Assembly (NCBI GenBank): GCA_934754495.1
Contig: CAKVHW010000005.1
Span: 1 to 64,000 of the forward strand
Origin: an uncultured Clostridia bacterium
Lineage (GTDB): Bacteria > Bacillota > Clostridia > Christensenellales > UBA1242
Length of the DNA: 64,000 bases
Direction: 5' to 3'
Numbering within the stretch: the first letter of the stretch is position 1; each line of letters starts with the position of its first letter. The position numbers and the translations under genes were made by a program. Under the pieces are notes generated by a model, which did no database searches, had not been told where the DNA came from, and was given only the letters and a program-made list of their open reading frames with translations. This document shows, in pieces, positions 7,852-16,474 of the stretch.

Positions 7852-8281
7852 GAAAGGTTTTCAAGCTATCCACAAATTCTTCTTCGGCACTTTGAAGGTC
7901 GTGTGCCAATTTTAATATTTCTTGACTGGCAGTTTTAAACTCGCCAGTTTTTTTGACCACATCAATAATGCCCATATTTGTGCCTTTAATCATCATCTCA
8001 GCAATGTGGCAAGTGCTATTGTCAATATAAGTTTTTACGTTTATGGTTGATGTGCTCATCATTTTTTGCATTCCGCCTACATCGTTTAGCAGAATGTTAT
8101 TTTCTTGTGCTATTTTTTCACATCGATGTGTGATGTCTTCATACTTTTTGTTTTGCTTTTTTATAAGCGAAAGCAGTTTTTTGTTTTCAAACTTATCGTG
8201 TATGCTATCAATGGCTAAAGTGGCCATTCTAGCATTTTTGTATATTGCATTTAATAATTCTCTATTTTGTGGTGTTTCCAT
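7841..8281 (-). CDS. uncharacterised all-helical protein, possibly ferritin-like
   Basis: A 146-residue cytosolic protein with long amphipathic helices and no signal peptide. I recall similar uncharacterised clostridial proteins with the segment HIAEMMIKGTNMGIID but know no function. Helices at about 10-40, 42-72, 85-115 and 118-145 would suit a four-helix bundle, but no clear metal-binding ExxH pair of the ferritin type is evident. The ATG has a good AAGGAG site. It converges on and overlaps the Smr-like gene by eleven bases, with no terminator visible between them. Confidence 0.55.
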   Translation of the reverse strand: METPQNRELLNAIYKNARMATLAIDSIHDKFENKKLLSLIKKQNKKYEDITHRCEKIAQENNILLNDVGGMQKMMSTSTINVKTYIDNSTCHIAEMMIKGTNMGIIDVVKKTGEFKTASQEILKLAHDLQSAEEEFVDSLKTFLTK

Positions 8282-8348
8282 ATAGTTCTCCTTGTTATTA
8301 TTTTGGCTATTTTACAGTAAAATATTTATTAAATTAATAAATTAGTAA

Positions 8349-8377
8349 TTGACAAAACCCTTTACATTTGGTATATT
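8349..8377 (+). promoter_or_regulatory. promoter of rplU-prp-rpmA
   Basis: TTGACA (8349-8354), 17-base spacer, TATATT (8372-8377). The predicted start is near 8384. Confidence 0.8.
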
Positions 8378-8383
8378 ATTCTT

Positions 8384-8475
8384 AGTTCCACGTGTATTGG
8401 GCATTTTTCAAGAGTTGTATTAATTACAACCGCCTTTAATAACAGTGAGTTTGGGTAGAGGAGGTAAAAAGTTTT
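8384..8475 (+). promoter_or_regulatory. candidate L21 leader in the rplU 5' UTR
   Basis: A leader of about 90 bases lies between the predicted start and rplU. Firmicutes commonly carry a structured L21 leader (autoregulatory 5' UTR) at this position. Here the segment has short complementary blocks such as GTTGTATTAATTACAAC, and ends in GAGGAGGT. The call rests on location and length; the fold was not computed. Confidence 0.45.
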
Positions 8476-8781
8476 ATGTACGCTATAATTGAAACAGGTG
8501 GCAAACAATACAAAGTTGCCGAAGGCGAAATTATTAATGTAGAAAAGCTTGACAAAAAAGTAGGCGAACAAGTTAGTCTTAATGTTATGATGCTTGTTGA
8601 CGGTGAAAAAGTTGTTAACGGCAATCCATACATTAAAAATGCTGAAGTAGTTGCTGAAGTAGTAGAACAAGGTAAGGCTGATAAGGTTTTGGTTTTCAAA
8701 TACAAAGCTAAAAAGAATGTTAGAAAGAAACAAGGTCACAGACAACCTTATACTGCACTAAAAATTATTTCGGTTAAATAA
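8476..8781 (+). CDS. rplU: 50S ribosomal protein L21
   Basis: Large-subunit protein that binds 23S rRNA. The 101-residue sequence begins MYAIIETGGKQYKV, the family hallmark, and ends with the basic KNVRKKQGHRQPYT block. It is preceded by a strong GAGGAGG site. It is the first gene of the usual Firmicute rplU-prp-rpmA operon, two bases before prp. Confidence 0.97.
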   Translation: MYAIIETGGKQYKVAEGEIINVEKLDKKVGEQVSLNVMMLVDGEKVVNGNPYIKNAEVVAEVVEQGKADKVLVFKYKAKKNVRKKQGHRQPYTALKIISVK

Positions 8782-8783
8782 TT

Positions 8784-9119
8784 ATGATTAAAATTAAATT
8801 CTATGTGCAAAATGGCAATTATGTTGCTCTTAGCTGCACTGGTCATGCAGACTATGCGGACTTAGGTTCTGATATAGTATGCGCTAGCATTTCTACACTT
8901 ACTCAAACCTTAGCAATGGGGTTGAAAGATGTGGTTGGTTTAAAACTCGACTACAAAGTAAGTGAAAAAAATGCGAAATTAGATTTGAGATTACCAGAAA
9001 ACATTTCCGAAAAAGAAATGACAGAAAGTCAAATTCTATTCAAAACTACATATTTGGCAATAGAAGATTTTTGCAGTGGTTATCCCAAAAACATTAAGAT
9101 GGAGGTAAAAAACTTATGA
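8784..9119 (+). CDS. prp: ribosomal-processing cysteine protease Prp
   Basis: Removes the N-terminal extension of ribosomal protein L27, an essential step in Firmicutes that keep the extension. The catalytic His is in GHADYADLGSD and the catalytic Cys in DIVCASIS, at the family spacing of about eleven residues. The 111-residue length is normal. It sits between rplU and rpmA, overlapping rpmA by four bases, and its substrate L27 does carry the cleavable extension. Confidence 0.93.
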   Translation: MIKIKFYVQNGNYVALSCTGHADYADLGSDIVCASISTLTQTLAMGLKDVVGLKLDYKVSEKNAKLDLRLPENISEKEMTESQILFKTTYLAIEDFCSGYPKNIKMEVKNL

Positions 9120-9400
9120 TTATTAAGATACAGTTGTTTGCTCACCACAAAGGTCAAGGTTCTACCAAAAACGGTCGTGATAGTAAAAGTAAACGTTTAG
9201 GCGTTAAGAGAGCTGACGGTCAAGTTGTTACTGCTGGCAGTATTTTAATTCGCCAAAAGGGTACTAAAGTTAACCCTGGCAAAAACGTAGGCTGTGGTAA
9301 AGATTACACCTTATTTGCAAAATGCGATGGCGTGGTTAAATTCGAACAAAATAGTAAGGATAAAAAGAGCGTTAGTGTTTATCCTAGTGAAGAAAAATAA
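9116..9400 (+). CDS. rpmA: 50S ribosomal protein L27 with Prp-cleavable N-terminus
   Basis: Large-subunit protein whose N-terminus reaches the peptidyl-transferase centre. The sequence begins MIIKIQLFAHHKGQGST. The residues up to about QLFA are the extension that Prp removes, exposing the conserved start AHHKG or HHKG. The 94-residue length is typical. It is the last gene of the operon, followed by a terminator. Confidence 0.97.
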   Translation: MIIKIQLFAHHKGQGSTKNGRDSKSKRLGVKRADGQVVTAGSILIRQKGTKVNPGKNVGCGKDYTLFAKCDGVVKFEQNSKDKKSVSVYPSEEK

Positions 9401-9404
9401 TAAA

Positions 9405-9434
9405 GTGCCAACAAGTTTTGTTGGCTTCTTTTTG
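9405..9434 (+). terminator. terminator of rplU-prp-rpmA
   Basis: Stem GCCAACA/TGTTGGC (9407-9413 with 9419-9425), then CTTCTTTTTG. Confidence 0.8.
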
Positions 9435-9450
9435 TTTTAAAGAGAAATAT

Positions 9451-10266
9451 ATGAATTATGAGATTTTTGATGATTATATACTAATTAAAAACGATGCTGA
9501 TTTTAACATAAAACATGTGCTTGAATGCGGTCAAGTTTTTAGATTTAAAGTGCAGGATTTTGGCTACACCGTGTATAGTTTGGGACAAAAGGCTGATATT
9601 TATTGTCAGAAAGGTACTACAAAAATATTTACAAAAAACAAAAAATATTTTATAAAATACTTTGATTTAGATACAAACTATGCTATAATAAAATCGATGC
9701 TAAAAGAGCAGTTGCCAGAAGAAATTAAGTTTGGCTATGGCATTCACATTTTAAATCAAGCACCGCTTGAAACTATCATTAGTTTTATTATTTCGGCAAA
9801 TAATAATATTCCACGAATTAAAAAGACTATTGAAGCAATATGCGAGGGCTTTGGTGAAAACTGTGGTGACTATTATGCATTTCCAACACTTAGTCAATTA
9901 TCTAAAATCACAGAAGATGATTTTAAAAAAATGGGGTGCGGTTATAGGTCGGGATACTTGGTTGATACAATTAACAGGCTACAAAGTTATGACCTTAATA
10001 AATTGTACGATATGCCAACGGTTGAGGCCAGGAAAGAACTTATGTCTTTTAAGGGTATTGGCAGAAAGGTAGCGGATTGTATTTTACTTTTCGGATATCA
10101 TAAGGGCGATGTGTTTCCAGCAGATGTTTGGATTGTTAAGGTCTATGAAGATGAGTTTGGCAAATCAAACATTAGCCCAATAAAGATTAGCGAGTATTAC
10201 GCAAATCGTTTTGGAAACCTGTCTGGTATTGCTCAACAGTATATGTATTATGCTAAAAGAAAATAA
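9451..10266 (+). CDS. ogg: 8-oxoguanine DNA glycosylase/AP lyase, OGG1 type
   Basis: Base-excision repair enzyme of the HhH-GPD superfamily, 271 residues. The N-terminal OGG domain holds LECGQVFRF. The helix-hairpin-helix reads LMSFKGIGRKVADC with the Schiff-base lysine at K206, and the catalytic aspartate is D225 in FPADVWIVK. I chose the ATG at 9451: an in-frame start at 9418 would begin inside the L27 terminator hairpin and add residues not seen in the family. The ribosome site is weak. Nineteen bases separate it from the NYN-domain gene. Confidence 0.88.
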   Translation: MNYEIFDDYILIKNDADFNIKHVLECGQVFRFKVQDFGYTVYSLGQKADIYCQKGTTKIFTKNKKYFIKYFDLDTNYAIIKSMLKEQLPEEIKFGYGIHILNQAPLETIISFIISANNNIPRIKKTIEAICEGFGENCGDYYAFPTLSQLSKITEDDFKKMGCGYRSGYLVDTINRLQSYDLNKLYDMPTVEARKELMSFKGIGRKVADCILLFGYHKGDVFPADVWIVKVYEDEFGKSNISPIKISEYYANRFGNLSGIAQQYMYYAKRK

Positions 10267-10284
10267 AATTTAGGAGTAAAATTT

Positions 10285-11193
10285 ATGGAAAACGCAAAAA
10301 AGATTGCATTGCTTGTAGACGTAGACAATGTAAAAATTAGTAGTGATGCCTTTAACGAACTTTACAAAAAGTTAAATAGTTATGGCGAACTTGTATACTG
10401 CAAGTTTTATGGTTACAATGATAGAAAACACATCTATCTAAGTGACATTATTACAAAGTTTGGTTATGAAACAGCACCTTTCATGAGATTTAAAAAGAGA
10501 TTTAGCCAACTAGATTCTCGTATCATCGTTGATGCTGTTGCTCTAAACTACACAAAACCAGAAATTAACACATTCTGTATTGTTGCTGGTGATGGCGATT
10601 TAATTCCACTTCTTGTAGAATTAAAAAGTTCAGGAAAAACTTTGATTGATATCAACACCCCATATCAAGAACAAAATACACATATGTTTGATACACACTT
10701 GTATATTTCTGCTATGGATGAAGGTGAAACAGAATCTTACAAACCTAAAACAACAAAAACTGCAACTGCTAAAAAGACTGTTGTAAAACCAGTAAAAGTT
10801 AAAAAAGTAGTTCCAGTTGTTGAAGAAGACGGAGAAGAGTATGAAGAACCAGCATACGTTCCAAGAAAAGTTGTTACTCCAGTTGTTGAGGAAGAACCTG
10901 TTACTCAAACAGTAACAAAAACCGAAACAATTGAAGAAGTTGCTCCAGCCAAATCAAGTGACGACAATTCAGAACTTAGCGAAAAACTTAACGATATCAC
11001 ACTAAGATACGGCGAACTTGATTTCAGCAATAACAGTGATATGGATAAGAAATTAAAATTAATCAACGATATTGAAAACTTGATTAACGAAGAAACCGCT
11101 AAGGGTGAAGGCTTACACAGTAATGATGCCGATATTCGTCAAGTATTCGTAGAACTTCAAAGTATTGTTGAAGATATGAAATCTGCTTTATAA
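10285..11193 (+). CDS. NYN-domain (PIN-like) putative RNase with long charged linker
   Basis: The N-terminal 145 residues form a NYN domain, the PIN-like fold of the LabA/DUF88 group, several of which are RNases. Acidic metal-binding residues are visible in LLVDVDNVK, IVDAVAL and VAGDGDLIPLL. Residues of about 150-225 are a low-complexity Lys/Val/Glu/Pro linker. A helical C-terminal segment (about 230-302) may be an interaction domain. There is no signal peptide. RNA substrate and partner are unknown. The TAGGAG site before the ATG at 10285 is good. It is followed by its own terminator. Confidence 0.78.
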   Translation: MENAKKIALLVDVDNVKISSDAFNELYKKLNSYGELVYCKFYGYNDRKHIYLSDIITKFGYETAPFMRFKKRFSQLDSRIIVDAVALNYTKPEINTFCIVAGDGDLIPLLVELKSSGKTLIDINTPYQEQNTHMFDTHLYISAMDEGETESYKPKTTKTATAKKTVVKPVKVKKVVPVVEEDGEEYEEPAYVPRKVVTPVVEEEPVTQTVTKTETIEEVAPAKSSDDNSELSEKLNDITLRYGELDFSNNSDMDKKLKLINDIENLINEETAKGEGLHSNDADIRQVFVELQSIVEDMKSAL

Positions 11194-11205
11194 TAATTAA
11201 AAATT

Positions 11206-11234
11206 AGACCGCTTTAAATAGTGGTCTTTTTTTT
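11206..11234 (+). terminator. terminator after the NYN gene
   Basis: Eight-pair stem AGACCGCT/AGTGGTCT with one GU pair, then a run of eight T. Confidence 0.8.
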
Positions 11235-11307
11235 GAAAAAAACTCAAAAATAAGTATTTATTTTATATAAATAATATGATATAATAACCATAATATGGAG
11301 GAGTATT

Positions 11308-11823
11308 ATGTGGCAGGAATTTTTAAATTTATTTAATGGTTATGGCTTAATTGCTATGATTATTATGTTGTTTGGATTATTTTTGTGTATGATAGAAGTA
11401 ATAGTTCCAGGGTTTGGTGTTTTTGGCATACTTGGTGTGATTTTTACATTTGCTGGAATGCTTGCAAGGGTGATTATTGGTACCAATGTTTTACAATTTG
11501 TCACTATGGTTTTGCTAGCGCTTATTGTTGCAATAGTAACCATAATTTTGGTTGTTGTTTTGTCAAAACTAGGAATTTTGGGCAAATCTAACATAGTACA
11601 AGAAAAAACTGCCGTTCCTAAGGATTATGAAAAACCAACTAGAGAACAACGTAAACTTCTAGGTAAGGTTGGTTTTGCTGAAACTGTATTCAAAACAAGT
11701 GGTAAATTTAAGTTAAACGGGAAAATTTATAGTGCGGTGTCTGATGGTGAATATATTGAAGCCGGAAGCAAAGTCAAGGTGGTTGCTATTAGAAACAACA
11801 CTATAATAGTTAGAAAGGTTTAG
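11308..11823 (+). CDS. NfeD-like membrane protein
   Basis: A 171-residue membrane protein of the short NfeD class, made of transmembrane helices followed by an OB-fold domain. Helices are seen at about 12-35, 38-58 and 62-88, with the conserved MIEVIVPGFGVFGILG pattern. The C-terminal OB-like strand region (about 118-171) contains GKVGFAETVF and ends VVAIRNNTIIVRK. NfeD proteins occur next to flotillins and are thought to act with them in membrane microdomains; floA follows here. An ATGGAGGAG ribosome site precedes the start. Confidence 0.85.
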   Translation: MWQEFLNLFNGYGLIAMIIMLFGLFLCMIEVIVPGFGVFGILGVIFTFAGMLARVIIGTNVLQFVTMVLLALIVAIVTIILVVVLSKLGILGKSNIVQEKTAVPKDYEKPTREQRKLLGKVGFAETVFKTSGKFKLNGKIYSAVSDGEYIEAGSKVKVVAIRNNTIIVRKV

Positions 11824-11836
11824 GAGTGTGAAAGTT

Positions 11837-12877
11837 ATGATGATAAGCTTTTTAGGTATTCCTACTGTTTATATTTGGGTGACTGTTATTGCAGTTGTTG
11901 CGATATTGCTTGCAATTATAATTGGAATTGTTCCAATTGGTTTGTGGGTAAGAGCACTTGTGTCAAACTCTTATATTCCAGCATTCAAGCTTGTGGGAAT
12001 GAAATTAAGACACGTTGAAATTGGTAGGCTTGTGGATTGCTATATAAATGCACGTAAGGCCGGTGTAAAACTTACAATTGACGACCTTGAAACTCATTAC
12101 TTGGCGGGTGGTGACGTAAATAAGGTTGTTGAAGCACTAATTATTGCAAAGGGTGCTAAAATAGACCTTTCAGTTGAAACAGCAAAGGCTATAGATTTAA
12201 GTAATAGAGACATTGTAACAGCGGTTAAAACTTGTGTAAAACCTATGGTTATCACAACAGATAAGGTTTGTGCAATGGCTAAAAATGGTATTGAAGTATT
12301 AGTAACCGCAAGAATTACAGTAAAAACAAACATTAATAAATTAATTGGTAGTGCCGGTGAAGAAACAATTTTGGCTAAAGTTGGCGAAGGTATTGTTTCA
12401 GCAATTGGTAGTGCAAAAACGCATGAAGAAATACTAGCAGACCCTGATAAAATTAGTAAATCAATTTTGTCTAAGGGACTAGACCAGGGTACAGCATATG
12501 ACATTATTAGTATTGATATTGCCGATATTGATATTGGTGAAAATATTGGTGCTAAAATTCAAGCAGAACGTGCTGCTGCTGACATGAAAATTGCTAATGC
12601 AAGAGCGGAAGAGCGTAAAGCATTGGCTATTGCAAGCGAACATGAAATGCGTGCTATGACACAACAAAAACGTGCCCAACTTCTTGATGCAGAAGCTGGT
12701 GTGTCTAAAGCGATTAGCCAAGCATTCGTTACTGGTAATATTGGTGTTATGGATTATTATAAAATGCAAAACGTGGTTGCTGATACTGCAATGCGTAATG
12801 CAATTGGTGGAAAAAGTGAAACAAAGATGCTAGAAGGCGGTGAAAAACCACCTAAAAAAGGCGGAAATAAAGACTAA
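11837..12877 (+). CDS. floA: flotillin-like protein FloA
   Basis: Membrane scaffold of functional microdomains affecting fluidity and protein secretion. One hydrophobic N-terminal hairpin (about 12-35) is followed by an SPFH-like domain (about 40-220) and an Ala/Glu-rich coiled coil containing AERAAADMKIANARAEERKAL split by EHEMRAMTQQKRAQ. The C-terminus is Gly/Lys-rich. I place the start at ATG 11837, ten bases after AGGAG; the in-frame GTG at 11828 is only one base from that site. It lies 13 bases after the nfeD-like gene and shares one base with the next start. Confidence 0.9.
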   Translation: MMISFLGIPTVYIWVTVIAVVAILLAIIIGIVPIGLWVRALVSNSYIPAFKLVGMKLRHVEIGRLVDCYINARKAGVKLTIDDLETHYLAGGDVNKVVEALIIAKGAKIDLSVETAKAIDLSNRDIVTAVKTCVKPMVITTDKVCAMAKNGIEVLVTARITVKTNINKLIGSAGEETILAKVGEGIVSAIGSAKTHEEILADPDKISKSILSKGLDQGTAYDIISIDIADIDIGENIGAKIQAERAAADMKIANARAEERKALAIASEHEMRAMTQQKRAQLLDAEAGVSKAISQAFVTGNIGVMDYYKMQNVVADTAMRNAIGGKSETKMLEGGEKPPKKGGNKD

Positions 12878-13374
12878 TGGAAATTATAGTATGTGTTATT
12901 GCTGTTGCGTTGTTTGTGTTTATGCTCGTGTTTTTGATAAATGTATTTGTTAAAAAACAAAAGCCTGCAGATAAGGCTAAAGATTCAAAAACTGAAGATA
13001 ATGCGAAAACTGATGATAAAAAATCAGAAGAAATTCCTGATATTTTAAAAGAAGTAACGCAGGGCAATTATATGTATGATATAGCCAATGAAAACGATGA
13101 TATATCGCAAGATGCTATGGTTGAAAATAACGATATAAAGGCCGAAGATATTAAACCAAAACAAGAAAGTAAAGTTGAAGAATCGTATGAAAAAATCGAA
13201 GCAATTGAAGACGATTATAGAGAAGATAAACTTCTTAACACTCAAGCAATTTTAAATGACTTAGATGGTGTAGAAGATGATGACCAAGCAGACGAAGTAA
13301 AAGAAATTAAAGGTCTATCCAACAAAACAAAAGCATTAATTATAAGTGATTTGTTAAAAAGAAAAAATAAATAG
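12877..13374 (+). CDS. small membrane-anchored acidic protein, unknown function
   Basis: I do not recognise this 165-residue protein. An N-terminal hydrophobic helix (about 2-24) is followed by a highly charged, Asp/Glu/Lys-rich and probably disordered cytosolic region. A short hydrophobic helix near the end (NKTKALIISDLLKRK) could be a binding motif. The floA stop and its ATG overlap by one base, so it is translationally coupled to the flotillin gene and may be a microdomain accessory; that is inference. Confidence 0.6.
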   Translation: MEIIVCVIAVALFVFMLVFLINVFVKKQKPADKAKDSKTEDNAKTDDKKSEEIPDILKEVTQGNYMYDIANENDDISQDAMVENNDIKAEDIKPKQESKVEESYEKIEAIEDDYREDKLLNTQAILNDLDGVEDDDQADEVKEIKGLSNKTKALIISDLLKRKNK

Positions 13375-13377
13375 ATG

Positions 13378-13410
13378 AAAAACACGCATGCAATAATGGC
13401 GTGTTTTTTT
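13378..13410 (+). terminator. terminator of the nfeD-floA operon
   Basis: Stem AACACGC/GCGTGTT with a T-run of seven after it, directly after the stop at 13374. Confidence 0.8.
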
Positions 13411-13585
13411 GTTGTTCACATTATTAAAACAGGTGTTAATTTATTTAATTAAAGCATATTGTATTTATAGGTTAGTGATTATAATATGACACTCCTTTAC
13501 ATGTGTGTCCTAAGTCAAAAGTTAACATGTTTTTATTGATGTGTCGCTAATATATAAGAAATGAATTTAAGAAGGTGTTAGGGGT

Positions 13586-13882
13586 ATGGGTTATTTATCG
13601 GAATTGCTTGGTGAAGATAATGTTTTACATTTAAACTGTGTAAGTGTCACGTGGGTTGGTAAAACATTGTGTATTCAAAATTATAAAAAAATTATAACAT
13701 ATTCACCTGAAAAAATTGTTTTAAAAACACATAATGAATTGCTTAATGTTGTTGGTAAAAATATAAAAATTAAGACACTAGATCCTGGAGAAATAATTGT
13801 AGTGGGAGATATAAGTACGCTGTCTTATGATTCAAAACTTATATCGAAAGTTGGAGAAAATATAAATGAATTACAAGATTGA
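13586..13882 (+). CDS. yqfC: sporulation protein YqfC
   Basis: YabP/YqfC family protein, 98 residues. The family pattern is visible as ELLNVVGKNIKIKTLDPGEIIVVGDI. In Bacillus the gene is transcribed in the mother cell under sigma-E and lies ahead of yqfD, as here. A GAAGGTG ribosome site precedes the ATG. It overlaps yqfD by 17 bases. No confident sigma-E promoter was found in the 200-base upstream gap. Confidence 0.88.
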   Translation: MGYLSELLGEDNVLHLNCVSVTWVGKTLCIQNYKKIITYSPEKIVLKTHNELLNVVGKNIKIKTLDPGEIIVVGDISTLSYDSKLISKVGENINELQD

Positions 13883-14969
13883 ATACAATGGTAGAAACTT
13901 TATAAACTTTTTAGATTACTTAAATCGTAATAAAATATCAATTAGCAATGTTACTACTATTGATGAAAAAACAAAACAATTTGAGTTGTTGGCAAGTGAA
14001 TATAAAAGACTAAAAAAAATTAATAAAGTCTTTAAACTTAGAGTAGTGTCTAGTGGTGGGGTTAAGAAATTAATTTCTTTTATTATTAGTAGAATAGGTA
14101 TAATAATTGGAATTGTTTCGATACTATTATTTTCAATTTTTAGTAGTAAAATTGCAGTTGATGTTAGGGTGGTTGGTAATAAAAATATAAGCAGTGAAAC
14201 AATTAAAACAACCATTAAAAAGTATGGATATAAGTTTGGAAAAACAATAAAATTTGATAGTGAAAAATTGGAAAAGTATTTGCTAGAAAATGTTCCAGAA
14301 TTAAGTCTTGTGAGTATTGCAAAACAAGGTAATGTGCTTGTAGTAAACGTTGTTGAATATGAAAATAAAGCAAATGAAAGTATGCCGTTTTACTCGCCAT
14401 ATAATATGGTTATTAAAGACGTAAAAGCCATAAGTGGAACATTGTGTGTAAAGAAAAATGATATTGTGAAAAAGGGCGATTTGCTTGTAGATAATTATGT
14501 AATTAATAGTAACGGTGAACGTGTAATGGTAGATGCCAATGCTGAAATTATTGGTGAAGTGTATTTTTGCGGAAGTGAAACAGTAAATAAAAAATTAATA
14601 TCTTATGAAAAAACTGGTAAAAAATTCACTAAAAAATCACTTTCTTTTAACATATCAAAAAAGCCACATATTGACACCAACTATAAGTATTTTGACATAA
14701 ACTATATATCAAAGTGTATTTCATATAATATATTTATGCCAATTTATGTCAACATTGTAACAGTATACGAATTACGACAAGTTGAAAATAATTTTGATTA
14801 TGAAAATAATAAGAATATATATTTTGAAAAAAGTTTAAAAAATGCTTACACTTTAGTTCCTAATAATGTTACAATAAGTGAGACAATTCAAAATGTAACA
14901 GAATGTGAAGATAAATACATTTTTCAAACATATTTAAAAAGTGAAGTGAGGTTGACAAATGAAAATTAA
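13866..14969 (+). CDS. yqfD: sporulation protein YqfD
   Basis: Membrane protein required for sporulation in Bacillus; molecular role unresolved. The 367-residue protein has a cytosolic N-terminal part, one strong transmembrane helix at about residues 68-93 (GIIIGIVSILLFSIFSS), and an extracytoplasmic domain starting with KIAVDVRVVGNKNISSETI, a POTRA-like repeat. It lies between yqfC and ybeY, the conserved Firmicute order. In Bacillus phoH (ybeZ) usually comes between yqfD and ybeY; it is absent here. Confidence 0.88.
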   Translation: MNYKIEYNGRNFINFLDYLNRNKISISNVTTIDEKTKQFELLASEYKRLKKINKVFKLRVVSSGGVKKLISFIISRIGIIIGIVSILLFSIFSSKIAVDVRVVGNKNISSETIKTTIKKYGYKFGKTIKFDSEKLEKYLLENVPELSLVSIAKQGNVLVVNVVEYENKANESMPFYSPYNMVIKDVKAISGTLCVKKNDIVKKGDLLVDNYVINSNGERVMVDANAEIIGEVYFCGSETVNKKLISYEKTGKKFTKKSLSFNISKKPHIDTNYKYFDINYISKCISYNIFMPIYVNIVTVYELRQVENNFDYENNKNIYFEKSLKNAYTLVPNNVTISETIQNVTECEDKYIFQTYLKSEVRLTNEN

Positions 14970-15453
14970 TTTTAGTAAGAATAGGATTGATAAAAAACTG
15001 CTTGATATGGTACAGGTATGTTTTGATAAGGCGGTAGACTATTTGCAAATTCCTTGCAAAGATTTAGAAGTAAATATTGCAATTGTAAGTGGTAGAGAAA
15101 TTAAAAAACTTAACACTGAATTTAGAAATGTAGACAAGGTGACTGATGTGTTGTCATTCCCATTTTTGCTTCAAGAAGGTGTGACTGGTGATCAAGAAAT
15201 TGCATCAAAACTTACGAAGGAAAATTTCTCTAACGATATTAATCCTGATACAGGTAATATTGTTTTGGGTGACCTGTATGTTTGTTTTGATAAAGTAAAA
15301 AAGCAAGCCAAAGAATTTGGCACTGGAATTGAAAGAGAGTTTACTTATTTGTCATTACATGGGCTTTTGCATTTGCTTGGCTTTGACCATATGGTTGAGA
15401 GTGACAAAGTTATTATGCGAAAAAAAGAAGAAGAAATATTAAATTTACTATGA
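14959..15453 (+). CDS. ybeY: endoribonuclease YbeY
   Basis: Metal-dependent RNase for 16S rRNA 3'-end maturation and ribosome quality control. The zinc motif HGLLHLLGFDH (three histidines in H-x3-H-x5-H) is near the C-terminus. The substrate-groove segment LNTEFRNVDKVTDVLSFP is also present. At 164 residues it is normal length. It overlaps yqfD by 11 bases. Confidence 0.95.
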   Translation: MKINFSKNRIDKKLLDMVQVCFDKAVDYLQIPCKDLEVNIAIVSGREIKKLNTEFRNVDKVTDVLSFPFLLQEGVTGDQEIASKLTKENFSNDINPDTGNIVLGDLYVCFDKVKKQAKEFGTGIEREFTYLSLHGLLHLLGFDHMVESDKVIMRKKEEEILNLL

Positions 15454-15471
15454 AAATAATTTAAACTTTGG

Positions 15472-15511
15472 TATAATTAAGGTGGAAAGATTATTCCACC
15501 TTATTTTATTT
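15472..15511 (+). terminator. ybeY terminator overlapping a possible era promoter
   Basis: TATAAT at 15472-15477 is followed at once by a perfect 10-bp stem (15478-15487 with 15494-15503, TAAGGTGGAA/TTCCACCTTA), a 6-base loop and a T-rich tail. The hairpin ends the upstream transcript, while the -10 box could start an era transcript inside the hairpin. The -35 region is weak. Confidence 0.7.
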
Positions 15512-15527
15512 TGTTCAAGGAGACAAT

Positions 15528-16415
15528 ATGTTTAAATCTGGATTTGTTACGATTATTGGTGAACCAAATGTTGGAAAAAGCACACTTTTAAATTCTATAC
15601 TAAAAGAAAAGGTTGCAATTGTGTCGCCAAAACCACAAACAACTCGTAATAAGATTATTGGAATTTTAAATGAAGATGATTGTCAAGTAATTTTTATTGA
15701 TACACCTGGTATTCACAAAAGCAAAAACAAACTTGATGAGTATATGCAAGATACTACTGAACATGCTCTTCAAGGTGTTGACCTTGTTTTGCTTGTGCTT
15801 GATGCTACAAAACCTTTTAGGGCAAAAGACTTAGAACTTGTAAAACAGTATGATAAAGATAACACCATTTTGGTTATTAATAAGGTTGATGAAAGTAAGT
15901 ACGAAAAACTTTATCCTAAAATTGCAATTTTTAATGATTTAAAAAATATTAAAGATATTATTCCGCTTTCTGCTAAGAAAGGGATTAATGTTGATGTTTT
16001 GGTGGAGATTATTAAAAAGCACCTTGCTCCTGGTGTTAAATATTTTCTTAATGGTGAGTTTACTGATAAATCTGAAAGATTTTTGGTGTCAGAAGCAATT
16101 AGAGAAAAAGTTTTACTTTTGATGCAAGATGAAATTCCACATGGTATTGCAGTAGATATTATTGAATATAAAGAAAATCCAAGACTGTACACAATTAGTG
16201 CCGACCTTATTTGCGAAAGAGCATCGCACAAAAAGATGTTAATTGGTAAAGACGGTGAAATGCTAAAGAAGATAGGGCAACTTAGTAGGGAAGAAATAGA
16301 AAAAATTGTTGGAACTAAGGTTATGCTAAAACTTTTTGTAAAAGTGCGTGAAAATTGGCGTAACAATAAAAATTACGTTAGCGATTTTGGCTACGATAGT
16401 AACGAGCTTAGATAA
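15528..16415 (+). CDS. era: GTPase Era
   Basis: Essential GTPase that binds the 3' end of 16S rRNA during 30S assembly. It has G1 GEPNVGKST, G3 DTPGIHKSK, G4 NKVD and a C-terminal KH domain (about 200-290) ending near KLFVKVRENWRNN. It is 295 residues with an AAGGAG site before the ATG. It is followed by the tiny yqzL and recO, as in Bacillus. Confidence 0.97.
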   Translation: MFKSGFVTIIGEPNVGKSTLLNSILKEKVAIVSPKPQTTRNKIIGILNEDDCQVIFIDTPGIHKSKNKLDEYMQDTTEHALQGVDLVLLVLDATKPFRAKDLELVKQYDKDNTILVINKVDESKYEKLYPKIAIFNDLKNIKDIIPLSAKKGINVDVLVEIIKKHLAPGVKYFLNGEFTDKSERFLVSEAIREKVLLLMQDEIPHGIAVDIIEYKENPRLYTISADLICERASHKKMLIGKDGEMLKKIGQLSREEIEKIVGTKVMLKLFVKVRENWRNNKNYVSDFGYDSNELR

Positions 16416-16474
16416 GTGTTATATTAGAATATTTTTGCTTTAAATTCATAACCTATTATAAAGGGGGAGTTAAA

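Noticed and set aside
5097..7860. CRISPR-Cas13 locus around the dual-HEPN gene
   Set aside because: No direct-repeat array is visible near the gene or elsewhere in the window, no cas1/cas2, and the protein is about half the size of known dual-HEPN Cas13 proteins.
9418..9450. Upstream start of the 8-oxoguanine glycosylase
   Set aside because: It falls in the rpmA terminator hairpin and adds residues not in the family.
13454..13483. Sigma-E promoter before yqfC
   Set aside because: GCATATT fits a sigma-E -35 box, but no CATACAHT-like -10 occurs at the right distance. A TATAAT lies nearby but with a 15-base spacer.
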